The translations under genes were made by a program, and so were the position numbers. DNA of 64,000 nucleotides from JAWVFM01 sp963841455 (GTDB taxonomy: Bacteria; Actinomycetota; Thermoleophilia; Solirubrobacterales; 70-9): NCBI GenBank assembly GCA_963841455.1, contig CAWJCU010000014.1, positions 1-64,000 on the forward strand. The letters run 5' to 3'. Under the pieces are notes generated by a model. It saw only the letters and a list, made by a program, of their open reading frames with translations. It was not told where the DNA came from and did no database searches. Below, in pieces: positions 18,190 through 26,643 of the stretch. Positions within the stretch are counted from its first letter, which is position 1; every line of letters begins with the position of its first letter.

Positions 18190-19782
18190 TTGGACACATG
18201 CGACCTGACTAGGACCCTGCGAGGCGCCGGCTGCTTCGCGCTCGTGCTGTTGCTCGGGGTCTGCCTGTTGGCGCCATCGGCGCAGGCCGACAACAGGGTC
18301 TACTGGGCGAACTACGACGTCGACGTTGATCCGATGGTCCCGGATCCCGCCGACCACAGCATCTCGTGGGCGAACGTCGACGGCAGCGGTGGCGGAGACC
18401 TGAGGGTGACGGGGGCCCCCGTGAACGGGCCGATGGGAATGGCGATGGACCCGGCGATCGGGAAGATCTACTGGGCCGACTGGGGCGCGGACGGCAGCGG
18501 CACCGGCACCACGATCTCGTGGGCCAACCTCGACGGGAGCGGCGGCGGCCAGCTCCCGATCGCGTCCGGGATGGTGAACGGCCCGCACGGGTTGGCGATC
18601 GATCCTGTCGCGGGCAAGATCTACTGGCCGAACTTCGCGACCAACACGATCTCCTACGCGAACCTCGACGGCAGCGACGCCGCGAACCTGAACACGACCG
18701 GGGCGACGGTCCAGGGTCCGCGTGGCCTGGCGATCGATCCGGCGGCCGGCAAGATCTACTGGGCCAATTACGGCCCCGGCCTGAGCGGGACCGGGACGCA
18801 GATCTCCTACGCGAGGCTGAACGGCACAGGCGGCGGCAACCTGATCACGATGGGGGCGACCGTGGAGGGTCCCGAGGGGGTTGCGATCGACGCGGCCGCC
18901 GGCAAGATCTATTGGGGGAACTACGGTCCCGACCCGCCTCAGCCCGGGACCAGCGACACGATCGCCTATGCCAACCTGGACGGCACCGGTGGCGCCCACA
19001 ACCTCAACACCGCGCCTGCGGTGCCCAACCGCCCCCACGGCGTCGCGCTCGATCCGGACGCCGGAAAGCTCTACTGGGCGGATTACGGCGGCTGGGTCAT
19101 CCATTCGGTCAATCTCACCGGAGGCGGAGGTGACTTCGTCCACCCCATGGTCGGGGCGACGATCGAGGGCCCGGTGCTCCCCGTGCTCCTCGACGTTCCA
19201 AAGCCGACCGGCGCGCCTGCGATCGGGGGCGGCTCCGCGTTGGGCTCGACCCTCAGCTGCTCACAAGGGGGCTGGGCGGCCGACCTCGTGGCGGCTCTCC
19301 TCTACAGAGCGCCCCAGAGCTTCTCCTATCAATGGAGCCTCGACGGGAAGAACCTTGCCGGCGCCACCTCGACGATGATCACGGCGCGCACGGCCGGTGC
19401 CTATCGGTGTCGCGTGACCGCCCGCAACGCAGCAGGCCCGACCATTCAGACGAGCAGCCCCCATACGATCGTCGGGTCCAACGTCTTCACCGTCGGAAGG
19501 GTGACCCGCAACCAGCGCAAGGGCACCGCGACGATCGCGGTGAGGGTCCCCGGGTCGGGCCGCATCTCGCTCGCCGAGGGCATCAAGCTGAAGCGGGTCG
19601 TCCGGCATCCAAGGGTCCCCGAGAAGCTGAGTCTCGTCGTCAAGCCGCGGGGGAGGACGGCAAGGGATCTCCGCCGCAGGGGCGCCCTGACCGTGAGGCC
19701 GAAGATCATCTTCATCCCGACCGGGGGGACCGCGAGCAGGCAGCGCCCGACGATCAGGCTCGTCGAGCGTCCGCGCCCATAG
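18190..19782 (+). CDS. Secreted YWTD-type beta-propeller repeat protein
   Basis: 530 residues. Signal peptide at the N-terminus (hydrophobic core ALVLLLGVCLL, then ending near SAQA). Residues about 35-330 hold six or seven repeats of roughly 45-50 residues with GKIYWAN/GKIYWAD and ANLDGSGG, as in LDL-receptor class B (YWTD) propellers and bacterial relatives. The last 200 residues are different: an Ig-like part containing YQWSLDGKNLAGAT and YRCRVTARNAAG, then a basic tail. It is likely an extracellular binding or scaffold protein. The start is TTG 18190, the only codon that keeps the signal peptide; no good Shine-Dalgarno is seen. Confidence 0.75.
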   Translation: MDTCDLTRTLRGAGCFALVLLLGVCLLAPSAQADNRVYWANYDVDVDPMVPDPADHSISWANVDGSGGGDLRVTGAPVNGPMGMAMDPAIGKIYWADWGADGSGTGTTISWANLDGSGGGQLPIASGMVNGPHGLAIDPVAGKIYWPNFATNTISYANLDGSDAANLNTTGATVQGPRGLAIDPAAGKIYWANYGPGLSGTGTQISYARLNGTGGGNLITMGATVEGPEGVAIDAAAGKIYWGNYGPDPPQPGTSDTIAYANLDGTGGAHNLNTAPAVPNRPHGVALDPDAGKLYWADYGGWVIHSVNLTGGGGDFVHPMVGATIEGPVLPVLLDVPKPTGAPAIGGGSALGSTLSCSQGGWAADLVAALLYRAPQSFSYQWSLDGKNLAGATSTMITARTAGAYRCRVTARNAAGPTIQTSSPHTIVGSNVFTVGRVTRNQRKGTATIAVRVPGSGRISLAEGIKLKRVVRHPRVPEKLSLVVKPRGRTARDLRRRGALTVRPKIIFIPTGGTASRQRPTIRLVERPRP

Positions 19783-19822
19783 TCCCGCGCGGGAAAGATC
19801 GACCGGTAGTCCATGACCGAGG

Positions 19823-19841
19823 GTCCCGGCACGGCCGGGAC
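19823..19841 (+). terminator. GC-rich stem-loop between the propeller and kinase genes
   Basis: Perfect 8-bp inverted repeat (GTCCCGGC / GCCGGGAC) with a 3-base loop, 40 bp after the stop of the propeller gene. There is no clear T-run, so it may be a weak or Rho-assisted terminator, or just a stable mRNA end. Confidence 0.4.
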
Positions 19842-19858
19842 TCCTACACTCCCGTCAG

Positions 19859-21448
19859 TTGAACTATCCCTCTGACCGAGCCCAGGCCGCTGAGCGCGAG
19901 GAGAGCGCCCTGGCCTCATATATGAGCGCAATCCGAGCCCACAAGTGGCTTGTGGGGGCGGTGACGCTCGTCGCGATCGCGGCGGCCGGCGTCTTCGTGG
20001 CGGTGCGAACGCCACACTACGACGCGACCGCGAGCGTCCTGGTCAACCCGCTGCCGGAGGACGACACGGTGTATCGCGGCCTTCCCCTGGTCCGCGACAC
20101 GGGCGACCCGGTCCGTACGGTCCAGACCGCAGCGTCGCTGCTCGAGACGCGCGCCGCAGCGGACCGAGCGGCACGCCGGCTGGGCGACGGCTGGACCGGA
20201 GAGAGCGTTCTGGGCGCCCTGAGCGTGCAGCCGGTCGGCGAGAGCAACGTCCTCGGGCTCACCGCAACCGCGGACAACGCGCAGTCCGCGGCGGACGTGG
20301 CGAACACGTTCGTGGCCGCTGCGCTCGACGAGCGGAAGAAGGAGATCGACGCCCTCGCGAACGCTGAGGTCGACGCGCTCGACAAGCGGATCGCGGCGAT
20401 CTCGGGCAACCAAACGGCTGCCGCGGAGCTCCTCTCGCAGCGGGATCAGCTCCAGGCCCTCGTGTCGACCGGCGATCCGACGATGAGCAAGTCTCAGCCG
20501 GCGGCGGTGCCCTCAGGCCCCAGCGGAACCTCCTCCAGGCTGATCATTCTCCTGGCGGCGGTCGCGGGCTTCGCCCTCGGCTCGGCTGCGGCGCTTCTGC
20601 TGGAGCTGACAGCCCGCAACGTGCGTGACGAGGACGACGCCTTGGCCCTGTACCCGGCCCCGGTACTGGCCCGCATCCCGGAGCTTTCGGCGCGGAAGCT
20701 CAGGGGACCTGCGGGTTCGACCTGGTACATGCCGCCCGAGATCCGGGAGCCCTTCAGGACGCTCGCCGTGCAGCTAGACGAGCGCAACGGGAGCTCCGGC
20801 GCGATCATGGTCACGAGCCCCACCGAGGGGGACGGCAAGACCGCGACGGCCATCAACCTCGCGGTCTCGCTGGCTGCGACCGGCCGGAGCGTGATTCTCC
20901 TCGACTTCGACGTCCGCAAGCCGCAGGTCGGGCAGAGCCTCGGCCTCGCCGGCCACCGCCTCGCCGACCTGGTGGAAATCGGCGCCACGCTCGAAGCGCT
21001 CGTGCAGACGGCGTCGTACCTCGAGTTCAAGGTGCTCGCGCTGAATCCCGAGCCGGCGGCCTCCGAGTGGATCGAGGCGGTCAATGCCCGATTGCCTCAG
21101 CTGCTCGCAGAGGCCAAGGGGCTTGCCGAGTACGTGGTCATCGACACGGCCCCTCTGGGGGAGGTCGGAGACGCGCTTCGGCTGGTGCGCGACGTCGAGG
21201 ATGTGCTGCTGGTCGTACGGCCCGGCAACACCGTCCGCTCGAACCTCCAACTCCTTCGGGATCTGGTCGAGCGGTCTGGGCGGGGGCCGGCGGGCTACGT
21301 CGTCATCACCGCAGCAGCGCAGCCGGCCCACGGGTACTACGCCTACGGCTACACGGGGCCCCCCTCGCCGGAGAGGGCCTGGGTACCGGAGGCGGCGCCG
21401 GAGGAGGCGCCGGCCGAGATCCAAGACCGGGCGCGGCGCTCGGGCTGA
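19859..21448 (+). CDS. Wzz-type chain-length regulator fused to a BY-kinase domain
   Basis: 529 residues. A Wzz part with a first membrane segment near residues 28-48 (WLVGAVTLVAIAAAGVFVAV), a periplasmic helical region, and a second segment near 225-245; then a cytoplasmic bacterial tyrosine-kinase domain: Walker A SPTEGDGKTAT with K327, Walker A' LLDFDVRKP at about 350, and Walker B VVIDTAPLG. The tail has a tyrosine cluster (HGYYAYGYTG), the usual autophosphorylation site. It should set polysaccharide length with the Wzx/Wzy proteins nearby. TTG 19859 is the longest reasonable start; ATG 19922, just before the first membrane segment, is the alternative. Confidence 0.88.
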   Translation: MNYPSDRAQAAEREESALASYMSAIRAHKWLVGAVTLVAIAAAGVFVAVRTPHYDATASVLVNPLPEDDTVYRGLPLVRDTGDPVRTVQTAASLLETRAAADRAARRLGDGWTGESVLGALSVQPVGESNVLGLTATADNAQSAADVANTFVAAALDERKKEIDALANAEVDALDKRIAAISGNQTAAAELLSQRDQLQALVSTGDPTMSKSQPAAVPSGPSGTSSRLIILLAAVAGFALGSAAALLLELTARNVRDEDDALALYPAPVLARIPELSARKLRGPAGSTWYMPPEIREPFRTLAVQLDERNGSSGAIMVTSPTEGDGKTATAINLAVSLAATGRSVILLDFDVRKPQVGQSLGLAGHRLADLVEIGATLEALVQTASYLEFKVLALNPEPAASEWIEAVNARLPQLLAEAKGLAEYVVIDTAPLGEVGDALRLVRDVEDVLLVVRPGNTVRSNLQLLRDLVERSGRGPAGYVVITAAAQPAHGYYAYGYTGPPSPERAWVPEAAPEEAPAEIQDRARRSG

Positions 21449-21466
21449 GGAATTCTCAGGCCGAAA

Positions 21467-21491
21467 GTTTGCAAATACCGCCTTTGGGTGG
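21467..21491 (+). promoter_or_regulatory. Possible stress-sigma-like promoter
   Basis: GTTTGC and GGGTGG separated by 13 bases, resembling the SigB-type consensus GTTT-N13-15-GGGTA of actinobacteria and firmicutes, about 35-60 bp before the coiled-coil gene pair. One base of the -10 region is off. Weak evidence only. Confidence 0.25.
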
Positions 21492-21527
21492 GTTTGCGGA
21501 CTCAGCGCATGAGGTAACTTTGACGGG

Positions 21528-22166
21528 GTGAGTCCGCTCGACGCCTTCCGGCGAGGCAAGCGCCGCGCTGCACGCGATCGAGCTGTCGCATCGGACCCGT
21601 CCGTCGGCGCCGAGGTTGCTTTGCCTCGCCCTCCGAAGCCGCGTGCCTACGGAGAGCCGATTCGGGAGGACACCGCCCATCCCTTGGCTCCGATTCTGGC
21701 GGAGGCCAGGGACCGCCTCCAAGGCATCGCGGCGACCAGCGCTCGCGCCTCGGCGGCGCTTCGTGAGCGCGCCGCGCTCGATTCCGATGTCGACGCCGAC
21801 GAGCCAGGCCTCGCGCCCGCCGAGCGGGGCCTGCTCGAGGCGCTCCTCGAGCGCATCGAGGCGGTCCGTGATGAGACGACACAGCTCGCCGCCCTCCTGG
21901 AGCGAACGAAGGGCGGCCTCGCCGCGAGGGCCGATGATCCCGTTCCAGGGGCGCCTGATCCGCAACCCGAGGACCGGGACGGCTCGGATGCATCCGCAAC
22001 CCCGCAGACCTCTTCGACAAACCCCCTCGATGCGCTCGTCAAGACGATGGCGGGGGCGGGGCTCTCTCGCAAGGACATTGCGACGCGGGTCGTTCGCGAG
22101 CATGGAGTCGTCGTTTCCGAGCGCGTGCTCGACGGGGTCGCTCCGCGACTGGACCGGGCCACGTGA
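21528..22166 (+). CDS. Hypothetical protein with helical middle and C-terminal helical domain (first of a pair)
   Basis: 212 residues, no family recognised. A basic N-terminus (LDAFRRGKRRAARDR) is followed by a helical region rich in Ala, Arg, Glu at about 55-130, an acidic Pro-rich linker, and a compact C-terminal helical segment of about 40 residues (DALVKTMAGAGLSRKDIA and onward). No signal peptide or membrane segment. The stop overlaps the next start by 4 bp, so the two should be made together. Its C-terminal segment looks like that of the partner. Function unknown. Confidence 0.65.
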   Translation: MSPLDAFRRGKRRAARDRAVASDPSVGAEVALPRPPKPRAYGEPIREDTAHPLAPILAEARDRLQGIAATSARASAALRERAALDSDVDADEPGLAPAERGLLEALLERIEAVRDETTQLAALLERTKGGLAARADDPVPGAPDPQPEDRDGSDASATPQTSSTNPLDALVKTMAGAGLSRKDIATRVVREHGVVVSERVLDGVAPRLDRAT

Positions 22167-22810
22167 GCGCGACCCCGAGCCCGGACGGCGCCGAGGACCC
22201 TCGGGCCGCGTCACGCGCGCTGGGCGACGAGCTGCGCGGCGCGGTCAAGGGCCTCGACGAACGAATCGAGGCGATCCTCGAATCCACCGAGCGCGCCGTC
22301 GCCGAGATCCAGCAACGGGCCGAGGCCTCTGCCCGCCGCGAAGCGGACGAGCGTCGCCGCGAGGTCGAGAGGGAGCTTCAGCGGCATCTCGCGGCCGCGC
22401 TCGCCACCCTGTCGGAACGCCGGCAGGCTGCCGAGAGCGCGCTGAGAGAGCGGGTTCGTGCGGTCGAGCAGCTCGGGGAGCGCGCTCGCGAGGAGACCGA
22501 GAAGGCGCTGGAGGAGCTCCATGGCCTCGAACGCGCCCTGGCGGACATGGCCTCCGCGACCGGTGCCGACTCGGGGTCCGCTGAGCCGGAGGGCCCCGCG
22601 ACCGCGCCCCCGCTCCGGTCGGTCGACCCGCCGCCCGAGGCAGATCGCCTTGGCGACGCCGAGGCGCAGGTTCCGGCCGGTGCGCTGCTCCGGGCGGCGC
22701 AGATGGCCGTGGCGGGGAGCGACCGCGCGCAGATCGAGAAGGCTCTGAAGGAGGAGTTCGGGGCCGAATCGACGGACGCGATCGTCGACGAGGTCCTCGG
22801 CTCGGACTGA
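22163..22810 (+). CDS. Coiled-coil protein (second of a pair)
   Basis: 215 residues. From about residue 20 to 135 it is an almost unbroken, highly charged Ala/Glu/Arg coiled coil (RREVERELQRHLAAALATL and similar). A Pro-rich linker leads to a C-terminal segment of about 45 residues (ALLRAAQMAVAGSDRAQIEK, ending IVDEVLGSD) similar in length and pattern to the end of the preceding protein. Cytoplasmic by appearance. The pair may form a filament or adaptor linked to the adjacent kinase or flippase; this is a guess from position. Confidence 0.65.
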   Translation: MSATPSPDGAEDPRAASRALGDELRGAVKGLDERIEAILESTERAVAEIQQRAEASARREADERRREVERELQRHLAAALATLSERRQAAESALRERVRAVEQLGERAREETEKALEELHGLERALADMASATGADSGSAEPEGPATAPPLRSVDPPPEADRLGDAEAQVPAGALLRAAQMAVAGSDRAQIEKALKEEFGAESTDAIVDEVLGSD

Positions 22811-22819
22811 CCGCTGGGC

Positions 22820-24400
22820 CTACCGGGACCTGGGCTCGTCGCCCTCGAGGGCCAGCGCAGCCTCCTTGCCGCTCTCCTCGATCCCCTGCTCGAGGTCGAC
22901 CGACGCGATCAGCGGGCTTGGGCGCCAGCGGGCCGGAACGCCCGGCAGCCCTCCGAGCCGCTGGTGCACGACGTTCCGGAGCTCGGTGTACTCCCGCATC
23001 GCGAATATCCGCAGGAACACCGCGCCGCCGACGCCCATCGCGAGAGTGGCGAGAAGGAGCGGGCCGATCGTGTCCGACGGAAGAGCGAGGCGCACGGCGC
23101 CGCCGGCCAGAGCGACGCCGGCGGCGGCCGAAGACGCCGGGCCAAGCATCGCTCCGACCCTGGAGAGGCTGAGGTTCAGCACACGCGTGATCAGGAGGAG
23201 CCACACGAGCGCCTGCACCAGCACCACGGCTGTGCGCGCCCAGACCGCCGCGGTGATGCCGGCCGGGGCCGCGATCACCATCGCCGCGATCAGGAGCGGA
23301 AGGAAGATGAGGTTCACGGCGACCATGGTCGGCTGCCGGCCGAGGGCCTTGAACGTGTCGCCGAGGGGGAACACGATGCAGACGACCCCCTCCGTGATCG
23401 CCAGCGCCGCCATGATCCCTCCGGCCGCGGCCCACTTCGCGGAGAAGAGGACCACCACCAGAGGCTGGGCGACCACCGCCAAGCCGACCCCGACCGGGAG
23501 CCCGAAGAGGGCGGAGTACCTGATCAGGTTCAAAGTCGTGCCCGTGAGCTCCGCGTGTCCCTGCTCCCGCCGCTGGGAGAGCGCTGGAAACGCGACGATC
23601 GACAGGTTCCACGCCACGTTGCCGACGATCAGTTCGGGAACGCGCTGGGCGACCGTGTAGAGGCCCAGGGCGCGGCTGCCGAGGGCGCGGCCGATCACGA
23701 ACACGTCGACCCGTTGGGCCACCGCCGCGATCAGCTCGAGCGTCGAGGCCCAGCCGCCGTAGACGGCCACTCCGCGAACGGCCGTGCGGTCGATCGTGAA
23801 CGTCGGGCGGAAGGGCTTGACGATCCACAGGTTGATCGTCCACGCCGTGCTCCCGATGATGAAGCCGATCACGAGCGCGCTGGCCCCGAGGCCTGCCACG
23901 GCGAGGGCAATGGTCGCCAGCCCTCGGACGACATTGCTCGTGAGCAGCGGGATCATCCGCCGGCGAAATTCCATGTCGCGGAGCAACAGCCCGTCGTTGA
24001 TGTTCCCGAGGCCTGTCACCAGGAGGTCGAGGGACGCGATCCTGAAGAGCCAGGTATGGGCCTCGGCGCCGAAGTACCGCGCGACAAGCGGCGCCACGAG
24101 CACGGCAAGCGCCGTGAGGGCGAGCGTGAAGATCACGTTCAGGGTGAACGCGGTCTGGACCCGCGAGGTGACCCCCTTCTCGCTCTCGTAGATGACGGTG
24201 GCCTTCATCCCGAGGTCGCTGATCAGCTCCAGCAGCGTGATGAACGCGAGGACCGCCGCCAGGAGCCCGAACTGCGAGGGCGCGAGCAGGCGCGCCAGGA
24301 TGAGCGTCGCCCCAAAGGTGATGACCTTGCTGGCCACGAAGGTCACGAGAGACCAGAAGACCCCGGACCGAAGCGACGTGTCTTGACGACCCTCGGTCAC
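22820..24400 (-). CDS. Wzx-type oligosaccharide flippase
   Basis: 526-residue polytopic protein of the MOP superfamily with about 12-14 membrane segments. The N-terminus is typical (GVFWSLVTFVASKVITFGAT, then LARLLAPSQFGLLA), followed by a family-like SDLGMKATVI. It should flip undecaprenyl-diphosphate-linked repeat units across the membrane for Wzy polymerisation. The last 45 residues are charged and cytoplasmic. GTG start at 24400. Transcribed opposite to its neighbours, with 9 bp between its stop and the upstream convergent gene. Confidence 0.9.
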   Translation of the reverse strand: MTEGRQDTSLRSGVFWSLVTFVASKVITFGATLILARLLAPSQFGLLAAVLAFITLLELISDLGMKATVIYESEKGVTSRVQTAFTLNVIFTLALTALAVLVAPLVARYFGAEAHTWLFRIASLDLLVTGLGNINDGLLLRDMEFRRRMIPLLTSNVVRGLATIALAVAGLGASALVIGFIIGSTAWTINLWIVKPFRPTFTIDRTAVRGVAVYGGWASTLELIAAVAQRVDVFVIGRALGSRALGLYTVAQRVPELIVGNVAWNLSIVAFPALSQRREQGHAELTGTTLNLIRYSALFGLPVGVGLAVVAQPLVVVLFSAKWAAAGGIMAALAITEGVVCIVFPLGDTFKALGRQPTMVAVNLIFLPLLIAAMVIAAPAGITAAVWARTAVVLVQALVWLLLITRVLNLSLSRVGAMLGPASSAAAGVALAGGAVRLALPSDTIGPLLLATLAMGVGGAVFLRIFAMREYTELRNVVHQRLGGLPGVPARWRPSPLIASVDLEQGIEESGKEAALALEGDEPRSR

Positions 24401-24501
24401 GTCAGTCGATCACCCCCCCCTGCAACACTCGAGCTGGGCGCGTGGGACCGTTCAGCGTCCAATTCACGGCTCGCATGCGCCCACGTGGAAGACTAGCTGG
24501 C

Positions 24502-25659
24502 GTGTCAGCACCCGCCGGACCGGGGGCCGGCGACGCAACGGCGCCGCCGGAACGATCCACGCCCTCCACCGAGGGAATGCGCATTCGCTGGCTCGCCGGC
24601 TCCGAGCGCGGTGCCGCGGGCGAGATCTGGCAGACGCTCGAGGCGAGGATCGACGGCGGGGGATTGGCCTGCTCCTGGGATTGGACGAGCGTCTGGCTCG
24701 ATCACTACGGGGACGTCGTGCCGCACCGCTTCGCCGTCGGGATGGCGGGCGACGCGGCCTGCGCGGTGGTGCTCGTCACCGGCGGCATCGGCCGGTCGCG
24801 AGGCCCGTTCAAGCTCCGCACCGTCCACCTCGGAACCGCGGGCGAACCAAGGGGGGAAGGGGTCTTCGTCGAGTACAACCGCGTTCTGGTCGATCCCGAC
24901 CATAGGGCCGCCTTCGCGGACGCCCTGATGCGGGACCTTCGCGAGGACCCGAGCTGGCACCAACTCGAGCTCGACGGCTTCGCACCGGAGGACGCCGAGG
25001 CCTTTCTGCGGGCGGAGCCGTTGCTCGAGTACCGGCGGGTGCCGTGCCCCACCATGGATCTGCGCAGCGTCGAATCGGCAGAGCGCAGCGTACTCGCCGC
25101 GCTCAAGTCGGCCACGCGGAGGAAGGTGCGCCGCAGCCTCGAGGGCCTGGGAGAGATCGAGACCGAGTGGGCTGACACGCCGGAACAGGCGCTCGACATC
25201 CTCGACGAGCTGATGCAGCTTCACCAACGGCGCTGGACCAGCGTCGGCGAGTCTGGCGTCTTCGCCAGCCCGCGGTTTGCGGACTTCCATCGTGAGCTCA
25301 TCCCGCGCCTCCTGCCGAAGAGTGCGGTGATCCTGTTCCGGGTTCGCGCCCGTGGCGAGACCGTTGGCTGCCTCTATCACTTCGTCGAGCGAGGACGGGT
25401 GCTCTTCTACCAGAGCGGGCTGGCCCCGTTCTCGAATCGGCAGATCACCCCGGGCTTCGTTGCTTTCGCGTCATGCATGCAAGCCTGCCTCGAACGGGGG
25501 CTCACGGAGTACGATTTTCTAGGAGGCGACAGTCGCTACAAGAGGGACCTCTCGACCACGACCCGAGAGTTGGTGTGGGCGACCGGCCGCCGGCCAGCCC
25601 TCCGCTGGCGGCTGCTGGACGCGCTCGCCCGGATTCGAGACCGCCTGAGAGGCGGCTAG
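24502..25659 (+). CDS. FemAB/GNAT-like acyltransferase
   Basis: About 385 residues with the double-GNAT architecture of BioF2/CelD/FemAB-like proteins. The first half holds the EYNRVLVDP region; the second half has LKSATRRKVRRSLEGLGEIE and the acceptor/CoA region ITPGFVAFASCMQACLERG followed by TEYDFLGGDSRYKRDLS, a strong hallmark. Relatives in EPS loci transfer acyl or aminoacyl groups to polysaccharide or peptidoglycan precursors. The start is unsure: GTG 24502 is used, with ATG 24577 just before the conserved part also possible. It ends in a 4-bp CTAG overlap with the convergent methyltransferase. Confidence 0.8.
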   Translation: MSAPAGPGAGDATAPPERSTPSTEGMRIRWLAGSERGAAGEIWQTLEARIDGGGLACSWDWTSVWLDHYGDVVPHRFAVGMAGDAACAVVLVTGGIGRSRGPFKLRTVHLGTAGEPRGEGVFVEYNRVLVDPDHRAAFADALMRDLREDPSWHQLELDGFAPEDAEAFLRAEPLLEYRRVPCPTMDLRSVESAERSVLAALKSATRRKVRRSLEGLGEIETEWADTPEQALDILDELMQLHQRRWTSVGESGVFASPRFADFHRELIPRLLPKSAVILFRVRARGETVGCLYHFVERGRVLFYQSGLAPFSNRQITPGFVAFASCMQACLERGLTEYDFLGGDSRYKRDLSTTTRELVWATGRRPALRWRLLDALARIRDRLRGG

Positions 25660-26573
25660 CGCACCGCGATTATGCGGATGCCGAGCAGGCGGTGGAAGAC
25701 ACTCGACCGCCCGACGCGTCGCGGCAGCATGGTCGCAACGCGCTCGACCAGGAGATAGGGGGCCAGCGGCACCGCCGCGGTCCGGCCGAGGCGCTCGATT
25801 GTGCTCGCGCGACTCGGGCTGACGACGCCTACGACCGCCGCCAGTGCGGCGATCGCCCGCCGCGGGACTCGCTCCAGCACGCGGACTCGCCCGAAGCCGG
25901 CGCGCCCGAAGTCGCCCGCGAGCTCGCGATACGTGTACTCGCGGAGGTGGAATCCTCGCGGCTCGTCGTCGAACGCGGCTGAGATGTCGTGCGGGCCGCT
26001 GAGGCGATTGGGCGTGATGCAGATGTACCTACCCCCGGGACGCAGCACCGCCGCGATGTTCCGAAGCTGCGCCGCGGCGTCGTCCGGGTGAAGGTGCTCC
26101 ATGAGCTGGTTGCTGTAGACGAGATCGGCGCTGGCCGGCTCGACGGGCACGCTGACGCCGTCGCTGATCGCCGTTCGGACGTTCTCGGGAAGGTCCGCCG
26201 GCAGGATGGCTTCGGACACCTCGACGGCCGTTGCGATCCCGGCGAAGCCGGCGACACCCCGGACCGTGGCGCAGTCTCCGGCCCCGATCTCGACGTAGCT
26301 TCCCCCGCGAGGCAGGAACTGGCGCATGAGCTCGACCTGTTCCCGAGCGTAGGCCGCCTGCTCGGAGGGCTCTGCTCGGCGGGTCAGCTGTGGGTGGTCG
26401 GGGACACGCTCGAAGAGCTCGTCGTAGACCTCGCCGTAGAGCTTCCGACGCGCCGCCGGCGGCGCGTCGCGGAGGCGGTTGGAGAGCTCGACCTCGACCT
26501 GATAGTGGGCGCGAAGCCGCGCGCTAGTGCGAGGATCGGCCGTTGCGCCCGAGTTCCCGTGCGCGGAGCTCAA
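25656..26573 (-). CDS. Class I SAM-dependent methyltransferase
   Basis: About 305 residues. SAM motif I is YVEIGAGDCATV, post-I acidic region AVEVSE, then DLVYSNQLMEHLHPDD and VLRPGGRYICITPNRLSGPH, all typical of Methyltransf_11/23 proteins. The closest role by context is methylation of a sugar or lipid carrier in this locus. A TTG at 26573 is taken as start because the frame upstream is not protein-like; no clear ribosome-binding site is present. The start region overlaps sequence just before the divergent deacetylase. Confidence 0.8.
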   Translation of the reverse strand: MSSAHGNSGATADPRTSARLRAHYQVEVELSNRLRDAPPAARRKLYGEVYDELFERVPDHPQLTRRAEPSEQAAYAREQVELMRQFLPRGGSYVEIGAGDCATVRGVAGFAGIATAVEVSEAILPADLPENVRTAISDGVSVPVEPASADLVYSNQLMEHLHPDDAAAQLRNIAAVLRPGGRYICITPNRLSGPHDISAAFDDEPRGFHLREYTYRELAGDFGRAGFGRVRVLERVPRRAIAALAAVVGVVSPSRASTIERLGRTAAVPLAPYLLVERVATMLPRRVGRSSVFHRLLGIRIIAVR

Positions 26574-26643
26574 GCGGCAAGGATGGCAAATCGGTGCCGG
26601 GACCGCGGCCGAGGCACCTGGCGATGCCGGTACGCTCGTGGCG

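Noticed and set aside
18190..19782. Possible eukaryotic contamination because of LDL-receptor-like repeats
   Set aside because: Base composition and neighbours are bacterial, and a bacterial signal peptide is present; such propellers occur in bacteria.
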